Shown one piece after another: positions 24,610 through 39,600 of a stretch of DNA of 64,000 nucleotides. The number at the start of each line of letters is the position of its first letter. The first letter of the stretch is position 1. The notes under the pieces are model-generated. The model ran no database searches. It was given only the letters and a program-made list of their open reading frames with translations, and was not told where the DNA came from. The stretch spans positions 1,706,501 to 1,770,500 of the forward strand of contig NC_069083.1 in assembly GCF_947172395.1 (NCBI RefSeq). Reading direction: 5' to 3'. Source of the stretch: Bicyclus anynana. Its lineage: Eukaryota > Arthropoda > Insecta > Lepidoptera > Nymphalidae. The position numbers and the translations under genes were made by a program.

Positions 24610-27600
24610 GTAAGCATGACATATTATATATTTTTTTCTCTCATATATTTATATTTCCTTTTTTAAAATTTTAAATAAACAATGTTAATACAAAATATTA
24701 TACAAAACACTATTAAAATATTACAAAAAAAAATCAACCCTCTTTGAGTGCCCAAGCAACTGGTGGTTAGGGCTCCAGTGTGGGGAACCTCCTCACAATA
24801 CAGGCTGTCTCAAGAGTTACTGCCTTCTGTCTCCTACCCTTAATCCAGCAGTTAATCGAAAGGCTCTTAAGAGCCTTTCCACCTTCAATCAAACAAAACA
24901 TTGGTTTTTATTTTACCTTACAATGTTATCCTATTCGTAAACTCATCATTAATCTTAACCATTCTAGCCTAATCACAATAATAAATTGAACAATAGCTCA
25001 CCACGTTTGTAACAGAAACTGCGTTAAGTAACATGTATTTGAATTTATACAACAGCCAAACTTCCACCAAAAAAAACCAGGAGTCCGAGATAGTAAAAAG
25101 CCCCAAGACAACACACGGCTCCCTTTTATAGATTTTTGAATATTAATAACAAAAGCAAATTGATGTTCTCTATTTCAATTTCAGTTTAGAATAATTACAA
25201 TTTATTTTTAATTTTTCAAGTAGGTTTAATAGATACTTTCCGAAAACCATGACACTATACCATGACCTTCGTTACATGACAGAGGCATAAATAACTATTT
25301 CAGAGTTGCATGGATTTGGAAAACGAGTACAACAAATGGCAGAAGCTCTATGAACAAATGCAATCCCGCAAGGACATCGAGAAACGCGTCAAGTCACTGA
25401 AGTTGGAGTTGTTCTGGAGCGAGGTCGCCGAAGCCGAGAGCGACGTGGCCACCATCCGCGACCACTGCGTCAAGCAGCGCGCCAAGTGCGCGAAGATGGA
25501 GAGCACCCTGCAGACAATGGAGCAGGCGCTGGGCGGCGCCGCTGCGGAGTGAGTCCAAGCGCACTTGTCAGTGGTGGTGCTGGGCTAGACCGACTGTGGG
25601 CATCGGCGATATTTGCTTTTAATCTGCTAGTGAACTCGTGATTCCTTGAGTATAGGAGTAGGATACCCAGGTGGCGTGGCTCTCTGGTGCGAGGAAGTCG
25701 ACAGGGCAGTCACTCTAGTCGCCGGAGGCTCACACTGTCACTGTTCTTTGTGATCGATGTGCTGATTTCTTCAACCAAACAGAGAACTGAATCATTCAGT
25801 TTGAATAGTGTGGTTGCTGCTGAGATTGCAGGCGCACGAGAAACAGTAATGCGCCGGTTTGCGCTAAACGATGTCCATACATTCCTCTCGGTCACGTCAT
25901 TGTTTACTGCAGGGCGTGGAAGGCGCGTCTGGAAGAGCGCAAAGCGCAGAAGGCGGCGCTCGAGCAGCAGCTGCGGCCGCTGGAGCGCGATGCGCAGGAC
26001 GCGCGGCACGCGCACGGCGAGGCGGCCGCCACGGTGAAGCGCTGCAGAGACATGCTGGAGCGCGAGCGGCGCCGCGTGCGCGACTACGAGCAGGAGATAC
26101 AGTGAGTGTGTAGCCGGAGCAGCCGCTGCAGCGCTGTGCAGAGATGCTGACCTGCGCGTGGCGCAATGGCGCTGCGGGTCGGCATCTCTGCTCTCTATAG
26201 GAGCACCCCACTGAAGTTTACAATCCAGGGTCACTCCCAAAAAAAAAACTTTTAACGGAATTCTTCATTTTCAGAAGGGTTTCATGGGAACTTTAGGTCG
26301 AAATAGATTTATTACGTCGGTTTTTACCAGTGCACTAGCATACATTTCTGTTTACTTCAGTCGTTACTATTCAGCACAGTACTGAGTGCTTTTTTCGTAA
26401 AAATGTCTTAGTTTGTTCTTTTGTGTAGTATAGGTACATATAAAAAAAAATCTTTATTAACCAAAAATATATGATGCAAACCACCGTAAGAGATTTCCCC
26501 GAATCCCGTTATAGGCGATCTTTTGCAGAAGAAGTTCGTGATCTACCTTGTTTAAGGCTTTACAAAAGTCAGTGTATGTGGCATCCGCTTGTATACTCCT
26601 GTCGAGGTTTTGAAAAAGGTGGGTACTGTAAAGCAGTAAGTTGGTGACGGTAGATTTGCGCTTAACGAAGCCATGTTATTCTGGGATGATGATATTATGT
26701 AGGAGTGGATATAGAGCATTGTGCTATTCAAAACATACATACAAACAATCAAATTTTCCTCTTTATAATATAAATACTTATAGATAAATAAATAAAATGA
26801 AGTAATCCGGTGTGTGCGCAGGTCGGGCGGCGCGGCGGCGCAGCGCGCGGAGCTGGCGGAGCGCGCGGAGCGGTGTCGCGCGGCGGCGGAGGAGGCGCGC
26901 GCGCGCCTCGCCACGCTGCGCAACGACGCGGAGCAGGCGCGCGCCGACCACGAGCGCCGCGCCGCCGCCGCCGAGCGCCCGCACGCCGAGCGTTCGCGGC
27001 TCAACGCCAGGCTAGGTGCGCGGTACTCCCTGCTGCGGGCTCGTTCGCTTCAAACCTTTGATTCCTAAATGGACGACCGGTCGCAAATCGTATCCGTTAC
27101 GTGACATGTAAAAAATATAAAGTAAACTAAGGGCAATAGGCGAGCACAGTATCATGCTCCGCGCGATAGAGGAATATATTTTTTAAATGGCTCACAACGG
27201 TAGATTTAAACCGCATTCCCTGACTGTCGGCTTCTTTAACGCAGACGGGCTTTTACGACAAAATACTCGCGGGCAGCGAATGGTTAATGATTATTTAGAA
27301 CAATAACAATAACAATAAGTTCGCCTGTGACATATTATGATTGTAAAATGGAAATTTAATGAAAAAATTGATGAACATTTCGACCTAAAACAGTAAACGT
27401 GCACTTGTAGCATGGCATGAGAATTCTCCCGAAAGTTCGTCCTTCATCATTGTCATAATTGTCTGAGTGTTGCATTGCGCTAGTCTGCTCAGTGTGTCAC
27501 GAGTACGCTGACGTGCGCAGGTCAGCGGCGGCAGGAGCTGCGCGAGCTGTCGGCGCGCGGCGGCGACTCGCTGGCGGTGTACGGCGCCGCCATGTCGGAG

Positions 27601-30600
27601 CTGTGCCAGCGCGTGCGCGCGGCCGCCGAGCGCGGACACTTCAGCGCTCCGCCGCGCGGGCCCGTCGGTGAGCGCCCCGCACTCCCCTCCCCCCTGCCTC
27701 CGAGAATGACAACTTTGACTTTGACCAAACGCTGAAGTAAAACTTCTTTCAAAAATAAAAACAAAGCGCCATCTATGAACCTCAGGCGTAACTGCATCGC
27801 AACAGCTACTTGAAGTGTACAAAAAGGATTGTTTTTAAAGTTCCCTAAGAACGCCATCTACTGGTAGTTTAAAATAACAAACAGTTTTACTCTGCGTGTA
27901 GATGGCAGCACGCATGTCAAAAGCCTCGCCCGTTTACACTTTTGGTAACGCAATAGCCAACTTGCTTCCCGAGTCAATCGTGCGTAAAGAAGTTTATACT
28001 AGCTAGCAGCTAGCTAGCTGCACTAGCTGACACCGCGTAGTTCCCGTTCCCGTAGGAAACCGGCCCAGTAGTTCCTGAGATCAGCGCGTTCAATCAAACA
28101 AACTCTTCAGCTTTATTTAATAGTATAGATTTGCTCGTAAAGTATCACTTATTTCACCAATTTCAATATCGTAATGTATCTCATTACGCACATGTGCCGT
28201 AATGTAAAACATAAAACCTTTGTCATCCGTCTAAAAATGAACGGTACTTTTTTAATCCTTGGCAAAAAGTTTTTATGTCAGAAAAGTGCTCAACATTTTA
28301 TGAATAAAATTAACTTTGTGAGATAAAATATAATAATAATAAAAATAATAAAAGGCCATTTAATTCTTTATTTTAATAATCTCTACAATAAACTTCAACC
28401 ATTTATCTGAATCAATCAATTCATAAACAAAAATATTAATACTGGCTGGTTTTGGTGCATTGGTCTAAAAAAAACAAACGCTGGTGTGCGCACTTCGTTA
28501 TCTGTGCAAAAATGACAAGCCGTATCAAAATGTCATCATACGGAAAACAGGCAAAGATGCAAATTCATTTTCAGAAAGTGTGTTTCCTCGCAAATGTGTT
28601 CTAAAACATGCATGACATACGTGCCATGATTACAGCCTCTGCTCCCTTACCATAGCTCTCGCATTTGGCTCGAGCTGCAATATCGCCTCGACTGTAATTT
28701 TCAAGTTACTGCACTTATATCATAATGTACTATATCATTATGTACTATATCATAATGTACTTAGACGGCCTCCGTGGCGCAGTGGTATGCGCGGTGGATT
28801 TACAAGACGGAGGTCCTGGGTTCGATCCCCGGCTGGGCAGATTGAGATTTTCTTAATTTGTCCAAGTCTGGCTGGTGGGAGGCTTCGACCGTGGCTAGTT
28901 ACCACCCTACCGGCAAAGACGTACCGCCAAGCGATTTAGCGTTCCGGTACGATGCCGTGTAGAAACCGAAAGGGGTGTGGATTTTCATCCTCCTCCTAAC
29001 AAGTTCGCCCGCTTCCATCTTAGACTGCATCATCACTTACCATCAGGTGAGATTGTAATCAAGGGCTAACTTGTAAAGAATAAAAAAAAAAAAGTTCAAT
29101 AAAGTTCAAGCTCGCGCGCAGGCCAGTACATCAAAGTGCGCGAGCGGCAGTGGGGCGGCACGCTGGAGCACATCATCGGCGGGCTGATGAGCAGCTTCTG
29201 CGTCAACTCACCGGAGGACTCCACCAAATTGTTCAAAATAATGGACCAGGTGAGTGTTTATTTACTAACGCATCTAATTCACCATCTATGAAAAGTAATT
29301 TGAAATGGCTGTTCGCGCGTAAAAACTTTTTTCATATCTAATGCGCAGGTTACAGTCAATTCTTACTGTTTGCACTGTAAAACTTTCAGTGCAGTGAACA
29401 GGTTTACATTGGAATCTATTAAAAAATCGATTTCCAAGTATTGTATTTCTGTGATAACTGGCTTACTTTTTACGACATAGTTAGTACTAGTTTAGTGTCA
29501 AGATTCATAGAGAGCCCAGTGATGAGAGTCATGATAGCCCAGTGGATATGACCTCTGCCTCTGAATCCGGAGGATGTGGGTTCGAATCCGGTCCGGGGCA
29601 TGCACCATCAACTTTTCAGTTGTGTGCATTTTAAGAAATTAAATATCACGTGTCTCATTCGGTGAAGGAAAACATCGTGAGGAGTGTGTGAAGTCTGCCA
29701 ATCCGCATTGGGCCAGCGTGGTGGACTATTGGCCTAACCCCTCTCATTCTGAGAGGAGACTCGAGCTCAGCAGTGAGCCGAATATGGGTTGATGACGACG
29801 ACGACGAGTGTCAAGATTTATTTTGTAGAAAAAGGCCTTTAAATTGATAGCTAAGGAACGATTTGCTTGGCACAGGTGTGGAGGGGTGACAACAAACCCT
29901 CGGTGACATGCAGCAAGTTCTTCAGCAGGCAGCACGACGTGCGCGACACGAGCGCGCGCGCGCCGCCGCATCGCAGCGCGCTGGAGGCGCTGCACGTGGA
30001 GGACCCCGTCGTCGCCAACTTCCTCATCGACAACCTGGCGCTCGAGCGCGTGCTGCTGGTGCCCGACCACGGTCAGTGCCGACCTCAGACCAATTATAGA
30101 AGGACCTGTATCGCACTCATAGTCACGAATAAAATTGTCTGTCATTTTCTGAGCAAAACGAGCTTACATTTGGTATATATCTTATACTAAACTAGAAGTT
30201 TTTGCCCGTTTTTTACACAATTCAATTACACAAAAACGTATTTTTACTGAGCTCTTTAACCGACGAACACCATTACAACTATTTAACATCGATTCTATAG
30301 AGACAGTTTTTAAAATCGTATTAGATCGTTGATCATATACTTTGACAGAAAAGTAACGTCTGGCGAGGCAGGTCCTATACAATAATTAGTCTGAGGTGCC
30401 GACAGACACGTAGCTACCTCAGACCAATTATCTTAGAACGTTACCACTCGGTCAAAAGTATATGATCACGATCTAACGTGTGTTTATAAAAACTGTTTCT
30501 ATAGAATCGATGTTTCGTTCTTGTAATCGTTTTCGTCGTTCAAAGAGCTTCCTAAAATGCCGGGTTTCCCTTCAAATGCATGATATAAAAAACGACAACA

Positions 30601-33600
30601 ACTTCTAGTTTATCAAAAGAAGTTATGTTTCATTTGTAAGTAGGTATTTCTACCTTAATTATATGAAATTGGTAATAAAAACAATATCTAAAAAGAATCG
30701 ATTTTTCTGACGGAACAGCAAAATATCGATCAAGTAATCGAATATTCTGTGTGTAAATTCTGTGGAGTCTAAGCGATATGTTTGTTACCCTATGTAAAAG
30801 TTACACGTCTGTGTATTACGAATCAAATTTATAGTTGTGTGTAGTGTAAGGATACAGAATATATTTGTTGGTTTAGTTTACCTCGTTCCCCTCAAAAAAC
30901 GAGAGACAATTTTGTTGGTAAACTCTTCTACGGTCGCCACAGATAGTCATTATTCATTTATTTCAACTAGGCTTAGTTTTCAAGCGCTTTCGAAAGGCCA
31001 CGTATTCATATTATAAGACAATGCTGATAATAATTAATAGAAAACTTAAAATTAAATTTACGAGTGTTCCAAACGCGACTCGATCCGAGAAGAGCAACAA
31101 CTCAGCCAGGTTTTTTCTTTTTTAGTTTATCACCATTTAACAATAGGTGTACAAGTAGCCAGTTATGTAATACATTTAATTTCCAAGCTTTTTGTCGTAT
31201 ATTATTAATTAACATGGCACGGGCTAGACACGGGCATAAGTTAGTTATTTCTGCATATCGTCTCCAAAGAGTAAAAAAATCTTTTGTAGGTTTGGGTGTA
31301 CTCTTCTATAACAAGATCCCCAAGACTGTGATGGACTTGCCAATGCATAGCTTTGAGCAATGTGCTAAAAACATTTACTTAGTCGAGGTTACTACAACAT
31401 TGATGAGTTCCTTAAAGATAAAAGCGCTTGGAGGCCATTGGATCAGCTTCCACCTTCACACAGGAAATAAAACTATAAGAAATTGTAATTTAATTCTTAT
31501 CAATTGTAAATTGTAATACTGTATGACTTTTTCAAAAGAGCAACTGTTGAGTTTCTTGCCGGTATCTTCTCAGCAGAACCTGCCTTCCGAACCGGAGGTA
31601 GAATCTTTACAAATAGTCAACTGACGTATCAAAAGTGCTTGTAAACTGAGCCTACTTGAAATAAATGATTTTTGATTTAATTTGATTTGGCTCAATGAAG
31701 ACTTTGAATGGTGTTGAACCTTGTAGCGTCGGTTTGCAGACGAGGCGGTGCGGCTGGCTGAATCGGTGGAGCGCGTGCCGCGGAACTGCGGCAAGATCGT
31801 GACACAGGACTGCTCGGAGTACCACCCCGCGCCCGACTACCGCATGTACGGCGGCCGCGCGCGCGCCGCGCGGTTCCTGCACCTCGACACCGACGAGCGC
31901 ATGCGGTACGCCATTCTCCGCCTTGCCTCGCTAACCGTCACCCCTCTCTGACTCCCCTCAGCAAAGATCAAAAATCAATGAACTAACGCGTTTATAAAAA
32001 CTGTTGCTGTAGAATGTTTCATTGTTGTAATCCTTCTCGTGTAGAGAGCTCCCTAACGCCGGTTTGTGTAGTTGAATGGCATAAAAAACGGCCAAAAACT
32101 TGTAGTTTAGTAAAAAATTTTATCAAATTTGTTATAAAAACAATTTCGAAAAAGAATCGATTCTTTTGACGGAACAGCAAAAAATCAATCCCGCCCGCCT
32201 ATCCCAAAATAATAGGGTTGATGACTGTTTTTTAAATTGTGTATATTAGGAGTATGCTAATTAAAGCAATTTTGTAAAAGTAATAAGGTATCTGCGATCA
32301 TTACTTTCGGAACTACAGGGATTTAAAGGGTCAGATTAGCGGCGTTGGCGCCGTTTGGCTAAGGCGGTGGCGCTAGTGTCACGATAAACATTTGCTCTGC
32401 GTATATAATATCTTTAAAAATAGTTAAAAGCAGTGTTTGTGTTGAAAAACTATACAAGATTGTGAAATACCTCAAATTGTTTTACAGTGTTAAACTTAAA
32501 CTGGACTTATAGTAACCACCAATATAAACAATTAATAAAGATTCTTTTTCCATTATAAATAAAAAAGTTTAAAAGTGAATCAATAACAAGTGAATGTTCA
32601 TCATCAACTCTTGAAAAATTGACAGCTGTTACGTAATTTTCAAGTTAAAACAAAAGTGTATTAACAACAAAAACTTTGAACATTCCTCATTCCCTTGGAA
32701 ATTTTATCGAAATATGTGAAACAAAGACTTGAAACAGTGTAAAAATACAAAAAAGAACAAAAGTGACAAATAAGTTAGTGGAGTGCGGGTTGTTTATTAA
32801 ATCAAATAATAACGAACTCATTTCATTGAGACTCACGGTATCATTCGTCGCTTTTAACGTAACGTTAATATATTTCGACGAAGGCTTATAGACTTGGTTA
32901 GACTAGTGGTGCTAAACGTGAGAACTATCTTATTGTCCCTGTCCCGAAATCTTTTTTTTGTTTTCTTATTTTCATTTTTATTTTTTTATTTTTTATGAGT
33001 TTATTTTTGATTCATCAGGGCTTTTGCATAACATTAACACGCAAAATACCACCAGAATGGATAACCTACAACAGCTATTTGATCAAATGAAATCCGAGTT
33101 GTCAAACCACACGAAAGCAATTATTGCCCAATTGGATGAGAAACTTGTACCATTTACCCAGGAAATACAAGAATTGAAATCTGAAAATAATATATTGAAA
33201 GAAAAAATTTATAACCTTGAAAAACAAAAAAGGTTAAATAACATTATTCTATACGGTATAAAAGAAAACGAAAGCCCATCCACTAGTCTAATGGAAGTTG
33301 TAACAAATAAGATTAACGATGACTTGAACATTAATATTGAAAAAAGAGATATAAACATGGTTTATAGAATTGGAAGAAGTGACACTAAAAACAGTAGGGA
33401 AAGACCCGTGCACGTGTCATTTATCAATAACTGGAAGAAAAATGAGATCATGAAGAATAAGAAGAAATTGAAAAACGCATATGTTGCGGAGGACTATCCT
33501 AAAGAAATCCTCGACAAAAGAAGAGATCTTCTTCCAAAACTCAAAGAAGAAAGAGAGAAAGGCAAATACGCATTCATAGACTATGATAAATTAATCATCA

Positions 33601-36600
33601 AAGAGGGGAAGTTCGATAACGGAAAGCGCAAAAGAAACACTTCAGCGTCACCCAACTCAATCGAACACCCTTCTAAACAGCAAATAACAGGAAAAACAAA
33701 CAGACTTAATGCATTCGATATTATGAGGAATAGAAGCAACTCCCTGCCCACCAGAGCCCAAACTCCAGAAAAGAAAGCATAGGATATAATCATCAGCCAC
33801 CGCCACCAGAACAGAACAACAAATAAACAACAACTAAATAATTTTAAAAACAAAACATTTCCCAAGCCGACTGGTCATCGTGGGGAATTAGACCACTACC
33901 CTCCACCTTACAGTAACAAAAACAAAAATAAACATGAAACATTAAAAGTGTGCACCTTTAATGTAAGATCACTAGCATCTGAAGAAAGATACCTAGAACT
34001 AAACTACGCCCTAGAAAATATTAACTTTGACATTTTGGGGCTATCAGAAGTAAGAAGATTGGGCTGCAAGATTGAAGAACATAAAGACTACATTTTTTGC
34101 TACATAGGTCAAACCAAAGGCTTGCACGGTGTGGGATTCCTGATAAAGAAAAAATACAAGAACAACATAAACAACTTTACAGGTATTTCAGAAAGAGTAG
34201 CTCTTCTACAGCTAAAGTTTGAATGTTTTTCTTTGTCAATAATCCAAGCTTATGCTCCTATAGAAGAATCAACTCAAATTGAGATTGATCAATTTTATAC
34301 AGACATTGAGGCTGCTCATGCACTAGCTGATGAGAAAGTCCTAGTAATAGGTGATTTTAATGCTAAAATAGGATACCCCAAGCCAGACCACCATCCAGTA
34401 ATGGGTAAATATGGATATGGAAAACGTAATGAGAGAGGTGAGCGTCTAATAAACTACGCTCACAAATACAAACTATCTATAATGAACACATTTTTCACGA
34501 AGAAAGGAAACCGTAAATGGACATGGATATCACCAGACCAAAAAACCAAGAATGAAATTGACTTCATAATGATAAATAGTTGGAAACTAATAACGAACGT
34601 AGAAGTACTGAACAATATACAGTTTCCTTCTGATCATAGACCAGTGCGAGCTACACTACTTTTAAATCACGTAGGGAAGAGTAGAAGAAACTACGTAACA
34701 GCACTAAATATTCCAAAAACAGAAGTCGAAATCAAAACTTACATCGAAAATTTACAAAAAATATGAAAGACAAAGAAATAGAGACAGACACAAGCAACAT
34801 CCAATCATATTATAACCTTCTGGAAAAGGGTATAACGGACAGCTTGAAGTCAATAAAAAGAACCCAAGTAGAACGACAGAATATATTAGTAAACAGACAG
34901 ACCAATTAATTAAAAGACGCACGGAACTAATACGCACAAAGAATAAAACAAAAGAAATGAAAAATGAACTTAGCAGAATTTACAAACAAGCCAATAAATC
35001 AATTAAGAGGGATTACAGAAATCACAGGAAAGAAATCATTACGAGGAATATCAAAAAGTTCAGAAGTACCAAAAGAGCAAATAAAGAATTAACAACACAT
35101 AAAACTTGGATACAAAAACTAGAACAAAACTCAATGGAAACAAAATCAAGAAATGACATAATAAACCTTGCAACAGACTTTTACAATAATTTATACCAGA
35201 AAAGAAATGACTGTGAAATTGTAATACAAACAACAAGCGGAGAAGAAATTGATACAAATCATGTTAAGCCAATTGAAGGTTTGGAGATCTGTAAACACAT
35301 TAAGAGGTTAAAAGCCGAGAAGAGCCCTGGCTCAGATGGACTATGCAATGAAGTTCTTAAAATTGGAGCACCTATTTTGATACACCATCTGTTACATTTA
35401 TTTAATATGGTACTGGACACAGAAACAGTACCACAACAATGGTGTACATCAGACATAATTCTGCTTTACAAAAAAGGAAACCCTCTAAACATAGGGAATT
35501 ATAGACCCATAAGCCTACTAGCCAGCACTTACAAACTATTTTCTTCGATACTCCTGGAAAGGTTAACACATGATATTGATTGCCTACAACCAAAAGAACA
35601 AGCAGGCTTCCGGTCAGGATTTAGTACAGTGGACCATATACAGACGATAGAACAAATTATAGAAAAGTACCGAGAGTTCAACAGACCTCTGTATCTGGCC
35701 TTCATTGATTACAGTAAGGCCTTCGACAGCATCAGCCATTGTTCGATATGGAATGCCTTACGATGCTCAAATGTAAATCAAAAATATATTAACATCTTAA
35801 AATATATATATACAAACAGTACAAGTAAGGTCAAACTGGAAAAAAGAGGAGAAAAGATAAAAATAGAAAGAGGAGTTAGACAGGGAGACCCCTTGTCACC
35901 GAAGCTTTTCATCGCTGTACTCGAAAATATATTCAAGAAGCTAGACTGGTCAAACAAGGGGGTGTTAATAAACGGGTGCTATCTAAATCATTTAAGGTTC
36001 GCAGACGACATAGTCATAATAGCTGAAACCTCTAAAGACCTAGAAGAAATGATGAGATCACTTGATGATGAAAGTTCCAAAATTGGCTTGGAAATGAATG
36101 TAAGCAAAACAAAGATAATGACTAATAGCCATAAAAGGCACATTGAAATAAAAGGAAATAACATAGAATATGTAAACGAGTACCTATATCTGGGGAAACA
36201 GCTATCATTTAACAAGTTCAATAACGAAGATGAAATAACAAGAAGAATCAACATAACTTGGAAAAAATTTTGGTCACAGAAAGAAGTCCTTAAAGGAAAT
36301 TACGACATGCATTTGAAAAAAGTAGTTTTTGATTCGTGTCTTTTACCATGCTTACTATACGGTTGCCAGACCTGGATATTTACAAACAAAACAAAACAAC
36401 AATTTAAATGTACTCAGAGAGCAATGGAAAGAAGCATGTTGAAGATTAGGAAAATTCATAAAGTGAAGAATGTGACCATCAGACAAAAAACTAAAGTGAC
36501 CGATGCTCTTAGCCATGCACTCACACTTAAATGGAAATGGGCCGGCCACATCTCAAGATATGTAGACAAAAGATGGACTATTGAAGCAACACGATGGAAA

Positions 36601-39600
36601 GGTCCATTAGGAAAAAGAAATGTAGGAAGACCAATCCGACGGTGGGCTGATGATATCATTCAGATAGCCGGAAACGAATGGATGAAATCTGGCAAAGACA
36701 GGGATTTATGGAAGAAGATGGAGGAGGCCTTTACCCTTTCAGGGGTCCATATTTAATAAGAACTTACTAACTAATATTACTAACATAATTTAAGAAAACT
36801 TACTAACAGACTACTAACAACTTTTGAAATGTAATTTAGATATGGAATAAACGGCTTATTTATTTATTTATTTATTATTTATTTAGCGGCGTTGCCGCGG
36901 ATCCCTGAAAAACGCCCCATAAAAATAGTACGAATTAATGACGTCGTAGGTCGTAATGATCGTTAAATTTGTATGGGCGTACTAATATCTTTGTTATTTG
37001 TGCGTTTATGTTTATAGTTCAAAAATTGAAAGATGCCACAGTTACTGTAAGGCAGCTCAAACTGTATGAATTTTCGATTGTATGCTGTATGTACTGTATA
37101 AATCATCTGATTACGATTTTTAATAGATTTTGAAATTTTATAATGTTATTTATTTTGCAAATATCTAGACATCTTTGCTTTTTATGTATAAATTAGTTAC
37201 CATTGACCTTATTTACCCATCATAAAAATCAATATATTCAAACCCAGTCATCACCCCCATCGTTGAAAGAAAGAAAGAAAGAAAATAAGTTTATTCACTT
37301 TTTAGTGTCACAAACAGTACATCCTATCTTAGATATTATATGACTGTCTGTGACACCAAACAGAAAGGAAAGGAGGATGCTCCGGTTTCGGGGTGAAACG
37401 TACGTAGAGGGTATTTTGTCGGACCTGGGTGACGTTGTCGCATGGGTTCGTCGACTTTTCGCGGATGATAGCAAAATAAATAAATCATTATATAACCTAC
37501 CGATGACGTAATGACTCACTCGCGCTGCAGGCAGTTGGGCGCGGAGATCCAGGAGCTGGAGGCGGAGCTCCAGCGGCTGGACGTGCGCTTGCAAGGGCTC
37601 GCGGCGGAGCAGCGGCATAGCGCGCAGGCGAAGGACGCCGCGGAGCGCGCGCTGCGGGCCATGGGCGCCGAGCTGCTGCGGCGGGAGGCCGACGAGAACG
37701 CAGCCGTGGCCGCGCTGGAGACTCTGCAGGCGCCGCAGCAGGCCGTGTTGGTGAGTACCTCAGTGAAACGTCTTCCAACGTTTGAATCCTACTAATATTG
37801 TAAACGCTAAAGTTGTATGGATGTTTTTTTTATTCTTTACTAGCCGACGCCCGCGACTTCGTCCGCGTGAAACTCGATGTAAACTTTCAACTACCCCTAT
37901 CCTACCCCTACCCCTACCCTACTTTTCTGGTTGTTTTTTTACACCTTGTGTCCGAAAAACCCAAATATCTTACGGAACCCTATTTTTTTCCAAAATAAAA
38001 TTTAGCCTATGTTACTTGTGGATAATGTAGCTTTCGAATAATGAAAGAATTTTTAAAATCGGTCCAGTAGTTTTTGAGCCTATTCATTACAATCAATCAA
38101 ATAAACAAACAAACATACAAACAAAGTTTTCCTCTTTATAATATTAGTATAGACAAGTTAGCCCTTGACTACAATCTCACCTGGTCGTAAGTGATGATGC
38201 AGTCTAAGATGGAAGCGGGTTAACTTGTTAGGAGGACGTCTTTGTCAGTAGGGTGGTAACTAGCCACGTAACGAAGCCTCCCACCAGCCAGACCTGGACC
38301 AATTAAGAAAATCTCAATCGGCCCAGCCGGGTATCGAACCCAGGACGTCCGTTTTGTAAATCCACCGCGCATACCTTTGCCACGGAAGCCGTCAGAAAGG
38401 ATGTATATGTTTGGATGTTAGTTACTCTTTAACGCCGCTACTACTGAAGCGATTTGGCTGAAATTTAGAATAGAAATAGATTTTACTCTGCTACTTTTAA
38501 TCTCGAAAAGATCCATGGATTTCAGAGATTTGCGAAAACCTGATGATTTTGATGGTATGAATGTTTGTTACTCTTTCACGCCTCGGCTACTGAACCGAAT
38601 CACCTGAAATTTGAAGTAGAGATAGATTATAATCTGGATTAACACATAGGCTACTTTTTATCCCGGAAAAATCCATGGTTCCCGAGGGATTTGTGAAAAA
38701 CTAAATTCCGCGGCCGCTAGTAATACATGAAAGAGGAACCTTAAAATTAGTAGTCCTCCTCGTATCGGACTTGCTTTACTTCACAAGTATTCTTACTCTT
38801 CATAGTTGTACTTCATAGGCTTACTTGTGTTGTGTCATAGTTTAGCAGTGTTACCACATACGACGCTTTTAACGAAAAACTTAACGGAATGTCATTTCGA
38901 TTAAACTTTTAGCAACACATTCACCAGCTTACTCCCCATTTTAATCATGCATGAAAGTTTTACTTCAATATAGAAATAAATAAAAAAAAATGCGTGCGTA
39001 CAAAGTACACATGTCAGAAGTGAAACTTCTTTGGCGAACTAATTTATAAATCTTGTATATATTTATACAAATCTAAAACTTTAGATTTGCGCGACTTAGA
39101 GGAAGGGAAAAAGGAACATAGGTTAGGAATTTAAATATAATAATTAACTAAAATAGCCATTAAAATATAATAATTAACTAGTAAACAAATACACAACCAA
39201 TATGACGTGTATTATTTCTCGATATCTCGTATTCTCTCTCTCGTTCAATCTTTCTTACTATAGCTCTCTCCCACCTCTCACTCCATAGCACTGTGCGTGA
39301 TACGACGTTCGCTTTGTCTCACTTTTTCTCTCAATCTTTCTCACTTGCTTGCTCCCTACTCTCACTCCACGGCTAGTTGCTTCATGCTACGTTCGCCCTG
39401 TCTTACTCTCTCTCAATCGGTCTCGATCGCTCACTCTCTCTTTTTCGACACTTCCGTTGCATACCGGCGTGACGTTACATTTGTAAAAATTTTACCCTAA
39501 AGAATTTCCACTTCAATAATTGTTTATTCCCACAAGCGGTACTAACCCAGCCCAGGTGATTTCCTTGATCATCCACTTTAAGCCTATAATGGCTTCCCAA

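Larger units (their letters stand above)
32348..36882 (+). mobile_element. Near-full-length RTE-clade LINE
   Basis: The element has a 5' leader, ORF1, an endonuclease/reverse transcriptase ORF2 and a (TTTA)n-type tail. It is flanked by TTAGCGGCGTTG at 32336-32347 and 36883-36894, a perfect 12-bp target-site duplication. It lies in SMC6 intron 10 in the sense orientation. The RTE assignment rests on the FADD catalytic motif and the C-terminal GHISRYVDKRW / RRWADDI region. Confidence 0.9.
32212..37260. mobile_element. GGGATGATGAC element split by an RTE LINE
   Basis: The left part (32212-32347) and right part (36895-37260) together match the unbroken copy at 23737-24208. They are separated by a 4.5-kb LINE whose 12-bp target duplication lies exactly at the break. 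TA precedes the left end; the right flank has been altered by a (GAAA)n run. Confidence 0.85.

Noticed and set aside
25687..27068. Arg/Ala-rich frames on both strands around SMC6 exons 5-6
   Set aside because: High GC removes stop codons in all frames; only the coiled-coil frame is splice-consistent.
28764..28840. Possible tRNA gene (A and B boxes)
   Set aside because: The tRNA-like segment is the head of a repeated SINE with body and tail, and the same head recurs in other copies.
31726..31739. Alternative SMC6 exon 10 acceptor after TAG at 31725
   Set aside because: Using it would put the exon in the wrong phase with exon 9; the TTTGCAG site before 31740 restores the frame.
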